Shown here: piece by piece, positions 32,634 to 43,665 of the stretch
Position numbering within the stretch: the stretch's first letter is position 1
Layout of the letters: each line of letters opens with the position of its first letter
Assembly: GCA_039619475.1 (NCBI GenBank)
Contig: CM077116.1
Location: forward strand, 167,913,363-167,977,362
Direction of reading: 5' to 3'
Source: Icerya purchasi
Taxonomy: Eukaryota; Arthropoda; Insecta; Hemiptera; Monophlebidae
Length of the DNA: 64,000 bases
Translations under genes and position numbers: made by a program
Notes under the pieces: generated by a model
Told to the model about the DNA's origin: nothing
What the model saw: the letters and a program-made list of their open reading frames with translations, nothing else
The model's database searches: none

Positions 32634-33320
32634 GTTTAATTGTTCTGAATGGTTCATGTTTGTGATATTTGAAACGGTGAGGGGAACTGAATTGAGGACA
32701 TCTTCTTTAGTATGGGGTGTCGGTATAATTATGTTTTGTTGGTTGGGAGAATTTAATGGTTGAGTTTGATCTGCTAGACTGTTATTGGCGATTGAATTAC
32801 CTTTCATGTTCGCTTCGGCCACAGTGTTCGGCTTGCTTTCTTCGTTGATGTTTTGACAGCCCTTTTTTTTTGGATTTGTCTACAAGGACGTTGGCTTAAG
32901 AACAAAGGACAAAGGACGCAAGAGACTCAGATCTTTACACGATCAGAGATAGCCGACAAAAAAGAATCAAAAACTTGGACAACAGAAGAAAAAGGAAGGG
33001 AGAATGCTGGTATGCCCTATTTCATTACATAGGAAACATGTTACGGTATCGGGAGTGAGAAAGACGCGATATGTAGTGTGTCATCATCCTGCAATAAACG
33101 CATTTCAGGGATTTTAATTATCTTCTCTAGTGCAACAAAGGTTGTAACCAAATGTATCTCTGTGCCATAGCGAATGAAAGAGATTTTTGAGCCAAGATTG
33201 ATTTTATAGATATCTTTAAGGAGTTCTTCCACTACAGAATGAGGAATAGACGGATATATGTCTGAAATTATTATTCGTTTTTTAGGATTTACTGGTCTTC
33301 TTATATGGGTTGTGTATACA
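32634..33320 (-). pseudogene. Family B LINE ORF1, N-terminal and central part
   Basis: RRPVNPKKRIIISDIYPSIP (33215-33290) and INLGSKISFIRYG (33155-33195) match the nucleic-acid-binding core of ORF1 at 38.9-39.3 kb (KLKSPTTKITLSNVSPII, LASNISILRI). A broken CCHC knuckle follows near 33020. The 67-codon frame 32822-32634 is the Asn/Pro-rich linker, which continues across the PLE into 29842. The start codon and 5' UTR are missing. Confidence 0.65.
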
Positions 33321-33739
33321 GTTTTTAAGAGTTGGAATTTATTATCTTAACCATTTTAACTGTTGCTTTTGTATAAGATCAATTTTGTTATTGAACAAAT
33401 GCCAAGTACAAGTACCGAGTACTTGTCTACAAAACTTATTTTCCCAAAATTTAAATTATTGTTTACGTTTATATTTATCGAGTATAAGTGTTTTATCTGA
33501 AATTATTACTCTCTTTTTTTGTAGCGAAAAAAGCTGAATGCGCATTTTGGGGCGAAAAGATCGGGAAGTGAAGTGCCGCTGGTTTGACGCTTCGTCCATC
33601 TCAACGTTCCACCCGTCCCCGTGTATATAGCATCGATTTTCCGATTTATTATTTTTCCACAAAAATCATTTTTATCAAAAAAATAATCTGAAAATGTAAA
33701 TTGGACATACTGCTATTGACAGTAAAAAAGAGGTTCATC
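33321..33739. other. Unassigned DNA
   Basis: AT-rich. The open frames are short and without motif. Confidence 0.4.
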
Positions 33740-34110
33740 TAGCCCCCTGTGATATTAACCATCATCTTTTTAATATTTATAGGTTTTGGGTTTATTATAT
33801 ACATTCCCTTTACCAACGAATGATCCAAAGAGAACTCATGGTCTCCTTCTGCTCGAAAGAAGGTGGCCTGATTAATAATATTAATAAAACCTAGTGTACT
33901 AAATAAGTTGCAACAGTCAGTGCAGGTCGTTACATCCAGTCATTTATATTTATATCACCTGTAATTGTATCCACATTTTTTGACAGGAATAAAATTCGTT
34001 CGAATTCATTTTGGAACTTTATAAATGCCACAAATAGAAAAATAGCCGTTATTATTAAGAGGTATTTAAAAAAAGAATTATGTTCGTAGTTGTAAAGTTT
34101 ACGCCAACTG
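33740..34110 (-). mobile_element. LINE endonuclease remnant (CR1/Jockey-like)
   Basis: On the minus strand TGDININD (33935-33960) matches the GDFN-type catalytic block of an APE endonuclease. After a frameshift, CNLFSTLGFINIINQATFF and FSLDHSL follow (33830-33920), which correspond to the next endonuclease segments (LxxxGFxxxINxPT and LDHIF). The rest is too decayed. Confidence 0.5.
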
Positions 34111-35431
34111 TCGTGCAAATTAACACTATGTTTTATAAAAATAAAAATCTCGCTAGAGCGTTCATTTTCGTTGTATTGCCAAAAAGCGCGAGTTTTTACT
34201 ACTACAGCGATCGTTTTTCTGCTCGCTGCGTGATTTTAATGGATCTACAGACTTATCGAAATTCATTTTCCCCTCTACCATCTACACTAGCTTCATCAAC
34301 TAACATCAAGAACGATACATCGGCCGCTGCTTCAAAATTATCTCCGCTTCCTTTATTATCAGCCCCTGAATAAAAGTAATTATCGGCCAAACACAGGTAC
34401 ATCTTCTTCAAATCTTGACTCTTGTCTTTCCGGCTCCTTACAATGCTTCCTTTGTTCTTTCCTTCTTATCTCCATCAATAATTCCCTTACTTCAATCCTT
34501 TGTTCTCCCACCTCCTATCGTCTCAGAATCTAATTTGCTAGCATAATGCACTCAAATGGTGGGCCAAAACTAAGTACGAGCCTAAAAATTAAAAAAAAAA
34601 GAAAGAAAAGAAAAAACATCTCAGAAAATTAAAATCGATTTTAGTGTCGAGGTATGTGAAATTTTATCAAATATTGGTATTAGATATCAAAAAATCAAAA
34701 TATACAAATGACTAGTTACCACGGTTTTAAAATTTCGCTATATTCTTAGTGAAAAATAACGAGAAAAAAAACAAAAAACCAGCCGGCGTAATACACATGC
34801 GATATCACGGATCACACTCTATACACTACAGAAGTACACATAGCCAGTATTGAAGTACAAAGCAAAATCGCTATGTGTAGGTACGTACTCACTGCGCCGT
34901 TACTTTCTCAGTGGGAATTCGAGTTGTATTTTTCGATTATGCAAACCAGGGGCAGCATTCTGCAATAGATCAGAGTTAGAAAAAAAATGTTTATAAATTA
35001 TTTATTTTGTTAATCGTTTTTGAAATTCACATTAGTCCACCGAGAATTTTCCCAGTTTACTGCATATCCCATCCGTACCTCATATCAGCAAAGCTTCGGT
35101 AAATGAAAAATTTGAGCGGTTTTCAAATCTAACTAGAATTAGTATAGGAAAATGTAGAAATTTTCCCATTAAACATGCCTAAAAAAAAGCAAAAAAAAAC
35201 GAAACCCACTACAAACCAAATGCTGCGGATCATACGCTACACAAAAAATTTAATTTCGAACAAGAGCGAAAATAAAATAACAAAATAAATTACTAGGTAA
35301 ATGTAGAACTAACCAGAATGAAGTAAAGCAATTGGTAAAAACTCATCTAATGTGATGCAACCAATCATAGATAACAACGTGTGGCCGGGGTTATAGATAA
35401 TGAGAAAGTAGTAGCGAACTGTTTTAATTAG
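34111..35431. other. Unassigned DNA
   Basis: A Ser/Pro-rich plus-strand frame (34080-34373) and a pyrimidine-rich stretch to 34540 might be an ORF1 remnant, but nothing in them can be matched. From 34580 to 35430 the sequence is AT-rich with A-runs and no motif. Confidence 0.35.
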
Positions 35432-38110
35432 TTTTTTTTTTTTTTTTTTTTTTTTTTTGAGCATGTCGGCTAAGGACGTTACTCACTTCAACGGTATGAT
35501 GGTATTAATAATTATAAAGGAAAAATATTACAAATGGAACATACGAAAGAAGCTAACAAAGGAATAACCAAAGGAGACGGAAAAGAAAGGATGCTGTGAG
35601 CGCTGTAGGGCGTAGGGAGGCCAAGACGCAAAAGACCGGAATACAGTATCGCGCGTTCTGAAGAAATGGAAGGACATTCAAGGAAAATGTGGTTCGCATC
35701 ACAAACGAAGTTTGCTTCTAACGGATCAAATGGACAAAGAGGAGACTGAGTAATGGAGAAACGAAAGAGCGAAGCAGGAAGCAAGCTGTGGTTTAACCGA
35801 AGTCTAATTATGGATGAAATAGTTGACCGCCTCATGTTGGGGAAATCAACAAACCACGGAAAAAGAGGAGGAGTGGGTTGTATGGATAAGTAAAAGGAAG
35901 CAGGATTGGAAAAAGAAGAAGGATAGAGCTCAGACCAACAGTCACGATGGCAACGCGAGGAAAGAGTAAGAAGACTTTGAGCTGGGAAATGCCTAATAAA
36001 GCGACCGTTTAAAGCAGCCGAACGTGCCAACGAGTCGACTAACTCGTTGCGCGAAATTCCACAATGACTAGGAATCCACAATAGATCAATACGGACAGAA
36101 CGGGAATGAAATAGATGTGAAATTAAGGAACGTATGTGAAGCACGATAGGATCAGCGGATGGTTTAGGAAAGGGAGTAGCAATGGCTTGTAAAACGCCTT
36201 TTGAATCAGAAGATAAGAGAACCTTGGATATGTTGTTAGAGGAGGCTATAAAAAGGATTGCCTGTAAGATCGCAATAGATTCGGCTAGGAATATGGAGGA
36301 GAACGAGGGGAGTTTGAACGACTCAGAATAGCCGAAATCCGGCAAAGTAAAAGCCGCTCCAACCCCCAAAGCTGACTTTGAGCCATCTGTAAAAATTAAG
36401 GTATACGAAGGAAAGAGCGAGGATAAAACATAGTTAAATTCGTTATGAGCAGCGGGAGAGGGAAGAGACTTGACATACGAAGGAAGAAAAAGTAAACTGG
36501 GTGAGTAAATAAAATCTAGGAAATTATAGGTAAAATAAGGGCATTTGTTGTAGGATAGAACAAAAGGAGAGAAGGCCCTGAGTCGTGAAGAAATCAAGGA
36601 AAGGATTGGGGTTTTACGAGGAGAGAAACGCCAGTTGTTGAATATAAACCAGTAGGAATTAAGTAAGTAGGAATTGGAAATATGAAGACGTTTAATCAGA
36701 AATCGTTCACCTAGATAAAGTCTTCGGATGAATAAAGGACAGGAACCAGTTTCTGCCAAAATGGCTGCAATAGGAGAGGAGTTCAAGGCACCGATACAAA
36801 GACGAAGACACAAATTATGGATTTTATCAAGTTTAAGGAGAAGATATTTAGGAGCACTGGCGTAAAGGAACGAGCAATAATCGAATTTAGAAAGGATAGT
36901 GGCCCTGTATAGCATCAGAAGGATATAAGGATCCCCACCCCAATTACGGGAGGAGAGAGCCTTCAACCAATTAATCCTCTTGAGAGCCGACGTATAGAGA
37001 TAATTTATGTGATGATGAAAGGACAAGTTACTGCTAAGAACAATGCCAAGGTAGGAGACAGAACTAACTAAAGGAATAGGAAGATGGCACACGGATAGAT
37101 TGACTGAGGAACGACTATAAGGACGATAAGTGAAAACCATAGCTGCTGATTTCTCAGGAGAAGTAAAAAGGTGAAGATCGGATAACACATTATCCAGAGA
37201 GAAAAGAGAGTTGTTAAGCTCCATGACGGCGGAAGAAAGATTAACTGAGGAAGAGTAGATGAGTATATCATCGGCAAAGAATAAGGAAGTAGATGATATC
37301 CGAAGAGTAGCTAGGCTATGGAAATAGATGTTAAAGAGAGTAGGGCTAAGACATGATCCTTGCGGAAGACCCCGAAAGACCACTCTAGACTCCGAGAAGA
37401 AGGGAGTGGAGAGCTGAATTGATCTATTGTAGAAAAGCTTGAGAATTAAGGAAGCGACCTGTAAAGAAACATTAATGGAACACATTTTATGTAGAAGAGA
37501 AGGTAAGTGAACATGATCGAATGCGGAGGTAACATCAAGGAAAGCAGAGACAGTGTATTCTTTGCGAATAAGGGATTTGTACACGTCAGATAAAAACAAC
37601 GATAAACAGTCCGCCGTTCCCAGTCCCGTACGGAAACCGAACATGTTACTGGGAAGAATATTGTTGAATTCCAGCCACCAGACTAGGCGTTTATTAATCA
37701 TTTGTTCAAACAATTTTCTAAAACACGAAGCCAAGGAAATAGGACGGAAAGAATTAGCATTCTTTTTTGGAATAGGAATAACAATAAAGGAGTTCCAAAT
37801 TGGTGGCGTAGTACAGGTATGCAAGAAGGAGTTGTAGATAGAAAGCAAGGTATTCAGTGCGGAGATTGATAAGCTCTTAATAACCAGGAAAGGAATGCCG
37901 TCTACTCCCGGACTAGAGGAGGAGGAGGAATTCTTTAAGGAAGAATGGAGTTCATTGATGTTAAAATCGGAAGACAGAACGTGCATAGAGGATGTAGGTG
38001 GGAACGCCGGAGGACATATTTCCTCCAAGGATGGAACGTATAAGGGAGCAATTGAGTCCAGAAAAGAGATGAGCTTCTCCGAAGGAAGGTTGTAATTGGA
38101 GGGACGTAAA
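35432..38110 (-). mobile_element. LINE family A, 5'-truncated copy with intact RT/RNase H frame
   Basis: Minus-strand element with a ~27-base poly(A) tail (poly(T) at 35432-35458). A short 3' UTR ends GTCCTTAGCCGACATGCTC. The open ORF2 part covers 38028-35512. Coding sequence upstream of the first Met continues in frame to about 38100 (NLPSEKLISFLDSIAPL), where the element stops next to the plus-strand family B LINE. The endonuclease is missing, so the copy cannot move by itself. Confidence 0.85.
35512..38028 (-). CDS. LINE family A ORF2 (RT, RNase H, zinc knuckle), 838 codons open
   Basis: The frame lacks stops over its whole length. RT: SFRPISLASCFRKLFEQMI (residues ~93-111), FLDVTSAFDHVH (motif A, ~163-174), RGLPQGSCLSPTLFNIYF (~219-236), FFADDILIYSS (catalytic ADD, residues 252-254). 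The thumb/connection runs to about 540 (YLGERFLIKR, NWRFSPRK). RNase H: FTDGSKSALGVGAAF (~residue 547), AESIAIL, SSDSKGVLQAI and WIPSHCGISRNELVD keep Asp-Glu-Asp-Asp. A CCHC-like knuckle, CDANHIFLEC, lies near the C-terminus. The catalytic residues are all present, but the Met is internal: the natural protein would begin with an APE endonuclease lost by 5' truncation. Confidence 0.85.
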   Translation of the reverse strand: MEEICPPAFPPTSSMHVLSSDFNINELHSSLKNSSSSSSPGVDGIPFLVIKSLSISALNTLLSIYNSFLHTCTTPPIWNSFIVIPIPKKNANSFRPISLASCFRKLFEQMINKRLVWWLEFNNILPSNMFGFRTGLGTADCLSLFLSDVYKSLIRKEYTVSAFLDVTSAFDHVHLPSLLHKMCSINVSLQVASLILKLFYNRSIQLSTPFFSESRVVFRGLPQGSCLSPTLFNIYFHSLATLRISSTSLFFADDILIYSSSVNLSSAVMELNNSLFSLDNVLSDLHLFTSPEKSAAMVFTYRPYSRSSVNLSVCHLPIPLVSSVSYLGIVLSSNLSFHHHINYLYTSALKRINWLKALSSRNWGGDPYILLMLYRATILSKFDYCSFLYASAPKYLLLKLDKIHNLCLRLCIGALNSSPIAAILAETGSCPLFIRRLYLGERFLIKRLHISNSYLLNSYWFIFNNWRFSPRKTPILSLISSRLRAFSPFVLSYNKCPYFTYNFLDFIYSPSLLFLPSYVKSLPSPAAHNEFNYVLSSLFPSYTLIFTDGSKSALGVGAAFTLPDFGYSESFKLPSFSSIFLAESIAILQAILFIASSNNISKVLLSSDSKGVLQAIATPFPKPSADPIVLHIRSLISHLFHSRSVRIDLLWIPSHCGISRNELVDSLARSAALNGRFIRHFPAQSLLTLSSRCHRDCWSELYPSSFSNPASFYLSIQPTPPLFPWFVDFPNMRRSTISSIIRLRLNHSLLPASLFRFSITQSPLCPFDPLEANFVCDANHIFLECPSISSERAILYSGLLRLGLPTPYSAHSILSFPSPLVIPLLASFVCSICNIFPL

Positions 38111-38233
38111 GACTATCAAATAGAAAAAGGTGCATCTCTATACCATGTAATCGGTTGTGCGTTCTGTGTTCATCGCTCGTTCGCCTAAAAAACAGATGAA
38201 ATCGTGCTCGCGCTCAAAAGTACCTCGGTGACG

Positions 38234-38325
38234 TTTGTTATCGTAAACATTTACTCCCTCGGTTCACTTATCGTAAACATTTACTCCCTCGGTTCGCTTA
38301 TCGTAAACATTTACTCCCTCGGCCT
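38234..38325 (+). promoter_or_regulatory. Tandem 30-bp repeats in the LINE 5' UTR (putative internal promoter)
   Basis: Three nearly perfect units of TTATCGTAAACATTTACTCC-CTCGGTT, at 38239, 38269 and 38299, lie ~300 bp upstream of ORF1. Repeated units in the 5' UTR are common internal-promoter parts in LINEs. The promoter role is inferred. Confidence 0.6.
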
Positions 38326-38601
38326 TTGTAAACTATAATCACATCGGTTTTGTTCGTTACGACTATTCCGGTGGGTAGGAATATTTTAATTTTTTTTTTT
38401 TTTTTTTCTTCCGGTATCGTTCGAAAAACAATTGGGCTGCAGCCCATCAGATTAACGGTGTTACCACATATTCAATAAAAATATATCGTACATCTCATTT
38501 CGGTTTTAAATTTAACTAGTTAAAATCGGTAATTGTGTTCGCTTTTCGAGTTTTTTATCTCTGCAACACTAAGTATAGACGCTATCCCTACCGCGGTCGG
38601 C

Positions 38602-39942
38602 ATGGCCGACCACACTAAACCATCTACTGCTGCTCCATCTTCGTCATCCTTACCCGTAGAAATTCCATCAAAAGATCATCTAGCAAATAATAATGTTTCA
38701 ATTAATAATAACGCCACATATGCTTCTACGCTTCAGCAAAAAAAGTTAACACCGGTCCAAAATTTTAATCACCCCACGGAAGAACAAGGCATAGTTTTCA
38801 ATCACATATTAGAACATAAAATATTAGACTACCTAACAGCTCTGAAAAATTGAGTTCAAGGGGCAAAAAATATAATAGCGGCTTCACGAGTAAGTGTAAA
38901 CCGAGTTATTGTATTTCTAAAAAATGCACACTTAGTGCACTCATTTATAACGACATACGGTGGCTTCGAAATTAACGGACACTTTATTAAAGCGCGTAAA
39001 TTAAAATCTCCAACCACCAAAATAACATTATCAAACGTATCACCGATAATAACCAATGCAGTCTTGGAACATCATCTTGTATCAAACCTAAATATGAAGT
39101 TAGCGTCGAATATTTCGATACTTAGAATCAAGCCATTAGACGAGGAGTTTGGTCACATACTTAGTTGGCGTCGACAAGTGTATATTACGAATTACGAGGA
39201 ATTAAATCTACCAAGTTCCTTCACGTTAGACACCAATGACAAAAGTTATCGCATTTTTATATCAGCCGATGATCTCGTCTGCTTTAAGTGCAACTCCTCA
39301 GGACATAAAGCAGATAACTGCGGAGTAATTTCAAACCCCGATTATTCGGAGCCTGAAGTCCACTCACACCCCTTAGCCTCTCCAAATTCTACTCCATATC
39401 CGGCAAAACTGGTTTCAGACGACTTTCCATCACTTCCAAGCAATACCTTACCCGATGAAATAATTCAAGGGACCGATAGTCCTGTTATAAAATCACCACT
39501 TGATAACAGTAAAAGGTCGTTTTCTTCAACGTCCTCTAACCCATCTGCTCACTTTTCTGCACCCAAGGCTAACACCAAATCAAAGAAAAGACTCAAAAAA
39601 ACCAGCACCGAATCTGTCAATCAAACATCGTCGGATGAAGAATCTGCGTTGGAAGATCCTGGACCTTCATCAATTAAAACAATTCTTCAACCATTAGAAC
39701 CATACTTCAAAACGAAACAAAACGCTGTACTTTCTTTAACAAATATTTCACTCTTCCTTGACATGTGTCGAAGCCCACGAAGCGACCCAGTAGCCATAGC
39801 TAATGAATACACAGTAGATATGACGGGCTTGATTGCACTAATGAAAGAGTGCCACCTACTAATTACAGACAGGCACACTAAAATTAAATTTACTAAAATT
39901 ATAAATAGCCTAACAACCCACCTTAATCGTATTCCTAAATAA
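38602..39942 (+). pseudogene. LINE family B ORF1 (CCHC nucleic-acid-binding protein), one in-frame stop
   Basis: ORF1 packages the LINE RNA. I choose ATG 38602 because the short Ser/Thr/Pro-rich N-terminus (MADHTKPST) starts there. A single TGA at 38851 (codon 84) breaks an otherwise continuous 446-residue frame. The core is at about 140-215, and a CCHC zinc knuckle, CFKCNSSGHKADNC, is at residues 227-240. A Ser/Pro/Lys-rich linker (KSKKRLKK) and a conserved C-terminal helix region (LIALMKECHLLI) follow. The stop TAA (39940) is followed by GCT and the ORF2 ATG in the same frame. Confidence 0.8.
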
Positions 39943-39945
39943 GCT

Positions 39946-42900
39946 ATGATGATTCAGCAATCCGATATTATTTCTTGGAATTGCAACGGTTACTACACAC
40001 ACCACCAAGATCTCCAACTACTACTGCAATCTTACAATCCGTCCATAATATGTCTTCAAGAAGTTCACCTTCAAACCAATCAAAAAGTCTCTCTACCTTC
40101 TTATTCCTTATTATATAACACCCCAATTAATAACAGAGTCGCTCACGGCGGTGTTATCATGGCAATTAAAAACAACACTATCTCTCAACAGTTTCATTTG
40201 CAAACTAATTTGCAAATTTTAGTCATCCGTGCTCATCTTAGATATGAAGTTACTATCTGCTGTATATACCTCACTGAAAATATAGATCAGATTGAATTAC
40301 GTCAACTTATTAAAAAACTACCTACGCCTATACTTATAGTTGGTGACTTCAATGCCCACAGTCCACTGTGGGGCGGAAGATATGCAAATGCAAGAGGTAA
40401 ACTACTAGAAGAAATCATTGATGAATTTAATCTTATCCTACTGAATACCGAACCCACACATTATAATTTCAGCTACAAAACATGGTCCACACTGGATCTA
40501 GTACTTGTATCACCATCATTAGCTAACTCTACACATGTTTATTACCACACTGATTTAGCTGGAAGTGATCATCTACCAATCATAATAACAGGTTTAATAA
40601 AACACCTAAGACCAATAAACAAAGACAGATTCGACCGAAACTACCGGAAAACAAATTGGGATAAATATGCACACCTCTGCACTAATGTCGATCCAGCAGA
40701 GTATGCATCTAATATACAAACCTTTACCGCCCAGCTGGTTGAACTTGCAAATCAGTGCACTACTCAGAGCTCTCGAAGCCAGTTAGGGCGTAAATGCGTG
40801 CCATGGTAGACGGAAAGCTGCTCAACCGCTATTAAGAATAGACGAAAGGCCCTTAAGAAACTAAAAGCACAACCCACTCAGGAAAACCATATCACATACC
40901 GTAAACTTCATGCCAAAGCTAGATTTATACTAAAACAAGCAAAAAAAGACTCCTGGCAGAAATTTACATCCACGATTACATTTAATACACCACCCTCAAT
41001 CGTATGGAACAAGATCAGCTCGATGGAGCAAAACAACACTCACCATTTACCATCCATTATTATCGCTAATAACATAAAAATCAGTGAACCGGAAAACATT
41101 GCAACAGCTTTCGCTAATCACTTTTCGTTAGCTTCAAATCGTGCTTCCCCTAAATATTCTTCTTCTTTGGCCGCAACAATAGAGGCCGACTCACATCAAG
41201 AGTACAATAAATTACTAACGCTTGAAGAACTTAATCTAGCCATTCGCACGATAAATCCCTCTGCAGCGGGATATGATAAGTTTCATGCCAATATGCTCAA
41301 ATACGCCTCACAAAGTATTAACTCTCATCTGTTGAATATATTTAATCAGATCTGGATATCCGGTTCTTTTCCCACTTCCTGGCGCCTGGCAGAGGTCATA
41401 CCGATTCTAAAAGAGAACAAAAATCCAATGGAACTAGACAGTTACAGACCCATTGCTCTTACGTCTGTGCTTGGCAAGGTCATGGAAAAAATAGTCAACC
41501 GTCGTCTTCAATGGATATTGAATAATAGAAAACTACTATCAAACAAACAGTGCGGATTTCGCTCTCACCGATCTACAATTGATCTTCTTTGTTACCTACA
41601 GAGGAACATTTTGGAATCCTTCTCCAGCCATCAACACCTGCTCGCCATCTTCTTCGATTTCACCAAGGCTTTTGACACGGTTTTACATCACAAGATCCTC
41701 GAACAATTACACCAATGGAATATCGATGGTCGATTATTAGCATTCATTAGGGGATTTTTGGATCAACGTCGGTTCCAGGTGACTCTTGGCGACGTCAGCT
41801 CAAAATCTCTTGAATTAAAAAATGGTGTACCACAGGGTTCAGTCTTAAGCCCGACGCTCTTCATTATTGCTATAAATTCGATGATGGCGGAGATAAATCC
41901 AATGATCCGAAGTGTACTATTTGCAGATGACCTGGTGATTTTCGTCCGTTGTCATGATCATAAACTTGGCGAGACTATGCTCCAGGAAGCTACACAGAAG
42001 CTTACTGAATGGTCCACAAACAGTGGTCTTTCCTTCTCACCTACTAAAACTAAAGCGGTGCACTTCTGTAGAATTCATCATTGTCGGCAGCAAATGGCTA
42101 TTACTTTAGGTTCAGATGCCATAGAAACTGTTCCTCGGATTACATACCTTGGCCTGATTTTCGACAGAAGGCTGTCATGGATGGATCATATAAATTATCT
42201 CAGAGCTGCTTGCATGAAAAGGCTAAATCTGATGAAAAAGTTGTCACATACTACCTATGGTGCGGACAAAATTTCTCTTCTCAGAATATACAGAGCCTTG
42301 ATAAAATCAAAATGTGACTACAGTTTTCCTGCTTACGCGTCTGCTACACCAACAACTTTGAATCGATTAAACTCAGTCCGCCATACAGCCTTACACCTTG
42401 CACTTGGTACATTGAGATCAACACAAATAAATCATCTGCTTTACAACTCTGGAGAGCTTCCCGCTAATCTTCATTATTCTTACATCCTCCTTAAATTCCA
42501 CATTCACTCACTCACAACGCCTGATCTGCCTGACTCTACAATGTTTTATCACAACTACCAATCTATTCCTTATTCAAATTTATTCTTTCACAACAAGATC
42601 ACAAACATCTTCCATAACCTTGACATTAACCTGCCTCTTCTCTGCAAAACTAGCCAATTGTCTATTCCTCCTTCGATATCCATTCCCATAATATGTGACA
42701 CATCTCTCCTAAATCTTCGCTCATCACCACAATTCACTATTCAGGACTCGTTCCAGAATCTTCTGAATATGTATAATGACCATAACATACTATACACGGA
42801 TGGAGCAAAAAAAGGAAATTTCTGTGGTTGCGCCGTCGTTTATAAACATGGAACAATTCGATGTCCACTTCCATCAACGTTCTCCGTGTTGTCGACAGAG

Positions 42901-43566
42901 CTATATGCAATCTCTTGCGCAATTGATACTGCAGAATCGGAGTTAAAGCATGATATACTAATTTTCACAGATTCCCTTAGTTCCATCAGATGTATACAGA
43001 ACAGACATGAGCATCAACATCCCTTCGCGAAAACTATATCGGAAAAAGCGCTTACTTATTCGGGCCATATTGTACTCGCATGGATACCAGGGCACAGCAA
43101 TCTTGGCGCTAATGACGAGGCTGACACAGCGGCAGCAGAATCATGTAATATAACACCAATTCCACTCATATCAACGCCGAGTAAAGATATCCTGATTCAT
43201 ATTCAGAGTAAGCTAAAGACAAAAGCAACGGAACGATTCGCTATTCTCCCTCACTACGACTCCAGCGTCACAGATCCGGTAATGTCGACGTCCAGGCGGA
43301 ATGAGGTAGTTCTCTGCCGCGTTCGGTCCGGACATACACGTCTTACGCATCAGTTCCTGTTTGCAAAAGAAGAACGGCCGACCTGTCCTGCATGTAATAC
43401 TCCCCTTACCATCGCCCACATCCTAACTTCCTGCACAACTTATACTTTCCAACGCCAACTCGCTGACCTTCCTAATAATCTTCCTAACATACTGCGGCGC
43501 ACCTCCTCCGCCGAAACTAAACTCCTCCTCTTCCTCAATAATACAAACATCCTACCATTAATCTAA
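39946..43566 (+). pseudogene. LINE family B ORF2 (APE endonuclease, RT, RNase H), one in-frame TAG
   Basis: A 1206-codon frame has one nonsense codon, TAG at 40807 (codon 288). It lies at the second Trp of the PWW motif after the endonuclease, one base change from TGG. Endonuclease: ISWNCNG start, catalytic LQEVHL (Glu39), GDFNAHSPLWG (Asp134), GSDHLPI (Asp208-His209). RT: YRPIALTSVLGKVMEKIV, FFDFTKAFDTV, NGVPQGSVLSPTLF, LFADDLVIF (Asp661-Asp662). RNase H: LYTDGAK (Asp952), STELYA, IFTDSLSSI, and NDEADTAA. A CX2C-X7-H-X4-C finger (CPAC..AHILTSC) is at the C-terminus. All catalytic residues are kept, so the copy looks recently dead. Confidence 0.85.
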
Positions 43567-43665
43567 TATAATACCTTTCCTCCCGTGCCTCTGGCCAAAG
43601 TAGCAGGATACGGCACGGTTACAAATCAAAAAGAAGAAGAAGAAGAAGAATACTATCTAATAAAC

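Larger units (their letters stand above)
26870..33320 (-). mobile_element. LINE family B, long degenerate copy, interrupted by a PLE
   Basis: Ignoring the PLE at 29856-32620, the minus strand carries ORF1 and ORF2 of a LINE related to the near-complete copy at 38.6-43.6 kb. From 5' to 3' it has the ORF1 core and zinc-knuckle remnant (33310-32980), ORF1 linker (32822-32634 and 29842-29600), ORF1 end (29544-29332), endonuclease (29310-28580), RT (28450-27900), thumb/connection (27649-27443) and RNase H (27110-26900). Both sides of the PLE share a 13-bp duplication. The 5' end is truncated near 33320. The 3' end is lost at a junction with a plus-strand family A LINE. Confidence 0.8.
38111..43665 (+). 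mobile_element. LINE family B, near-complete I-superfamily-like element
   Basis: A 5' region with tandem 30-bp repeats (38234-38325) is followed by ORF1 (38602-39942), ORF2 (39946-43566) and a ~70-bp 3' UTR. The element ends in (GAA)n at 43625-43651. ORF2 carries APE endonuclease, RT and RNase H, the set typical of the I superfamily of non-LTR elements. The exact 5' end is unclear. ACTATC occurs both near 38110 and after the 3' tail (43653), but a longer duplication is not evident. Confidence 0.85.

Noticed and set aside
34080..34373. Ser/Pro-rich ORF as a LINE ORF1
   Set aside because: No zinc knuckle or alignable block with the ORF1 proteins in this window.
38105..38125. Target-site duplication ACTATC for the family B LINE (with 43653-43658)
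   Set aside because: Only six bases match and the exact 5' end of the LINE is unknown, so this may be chance.
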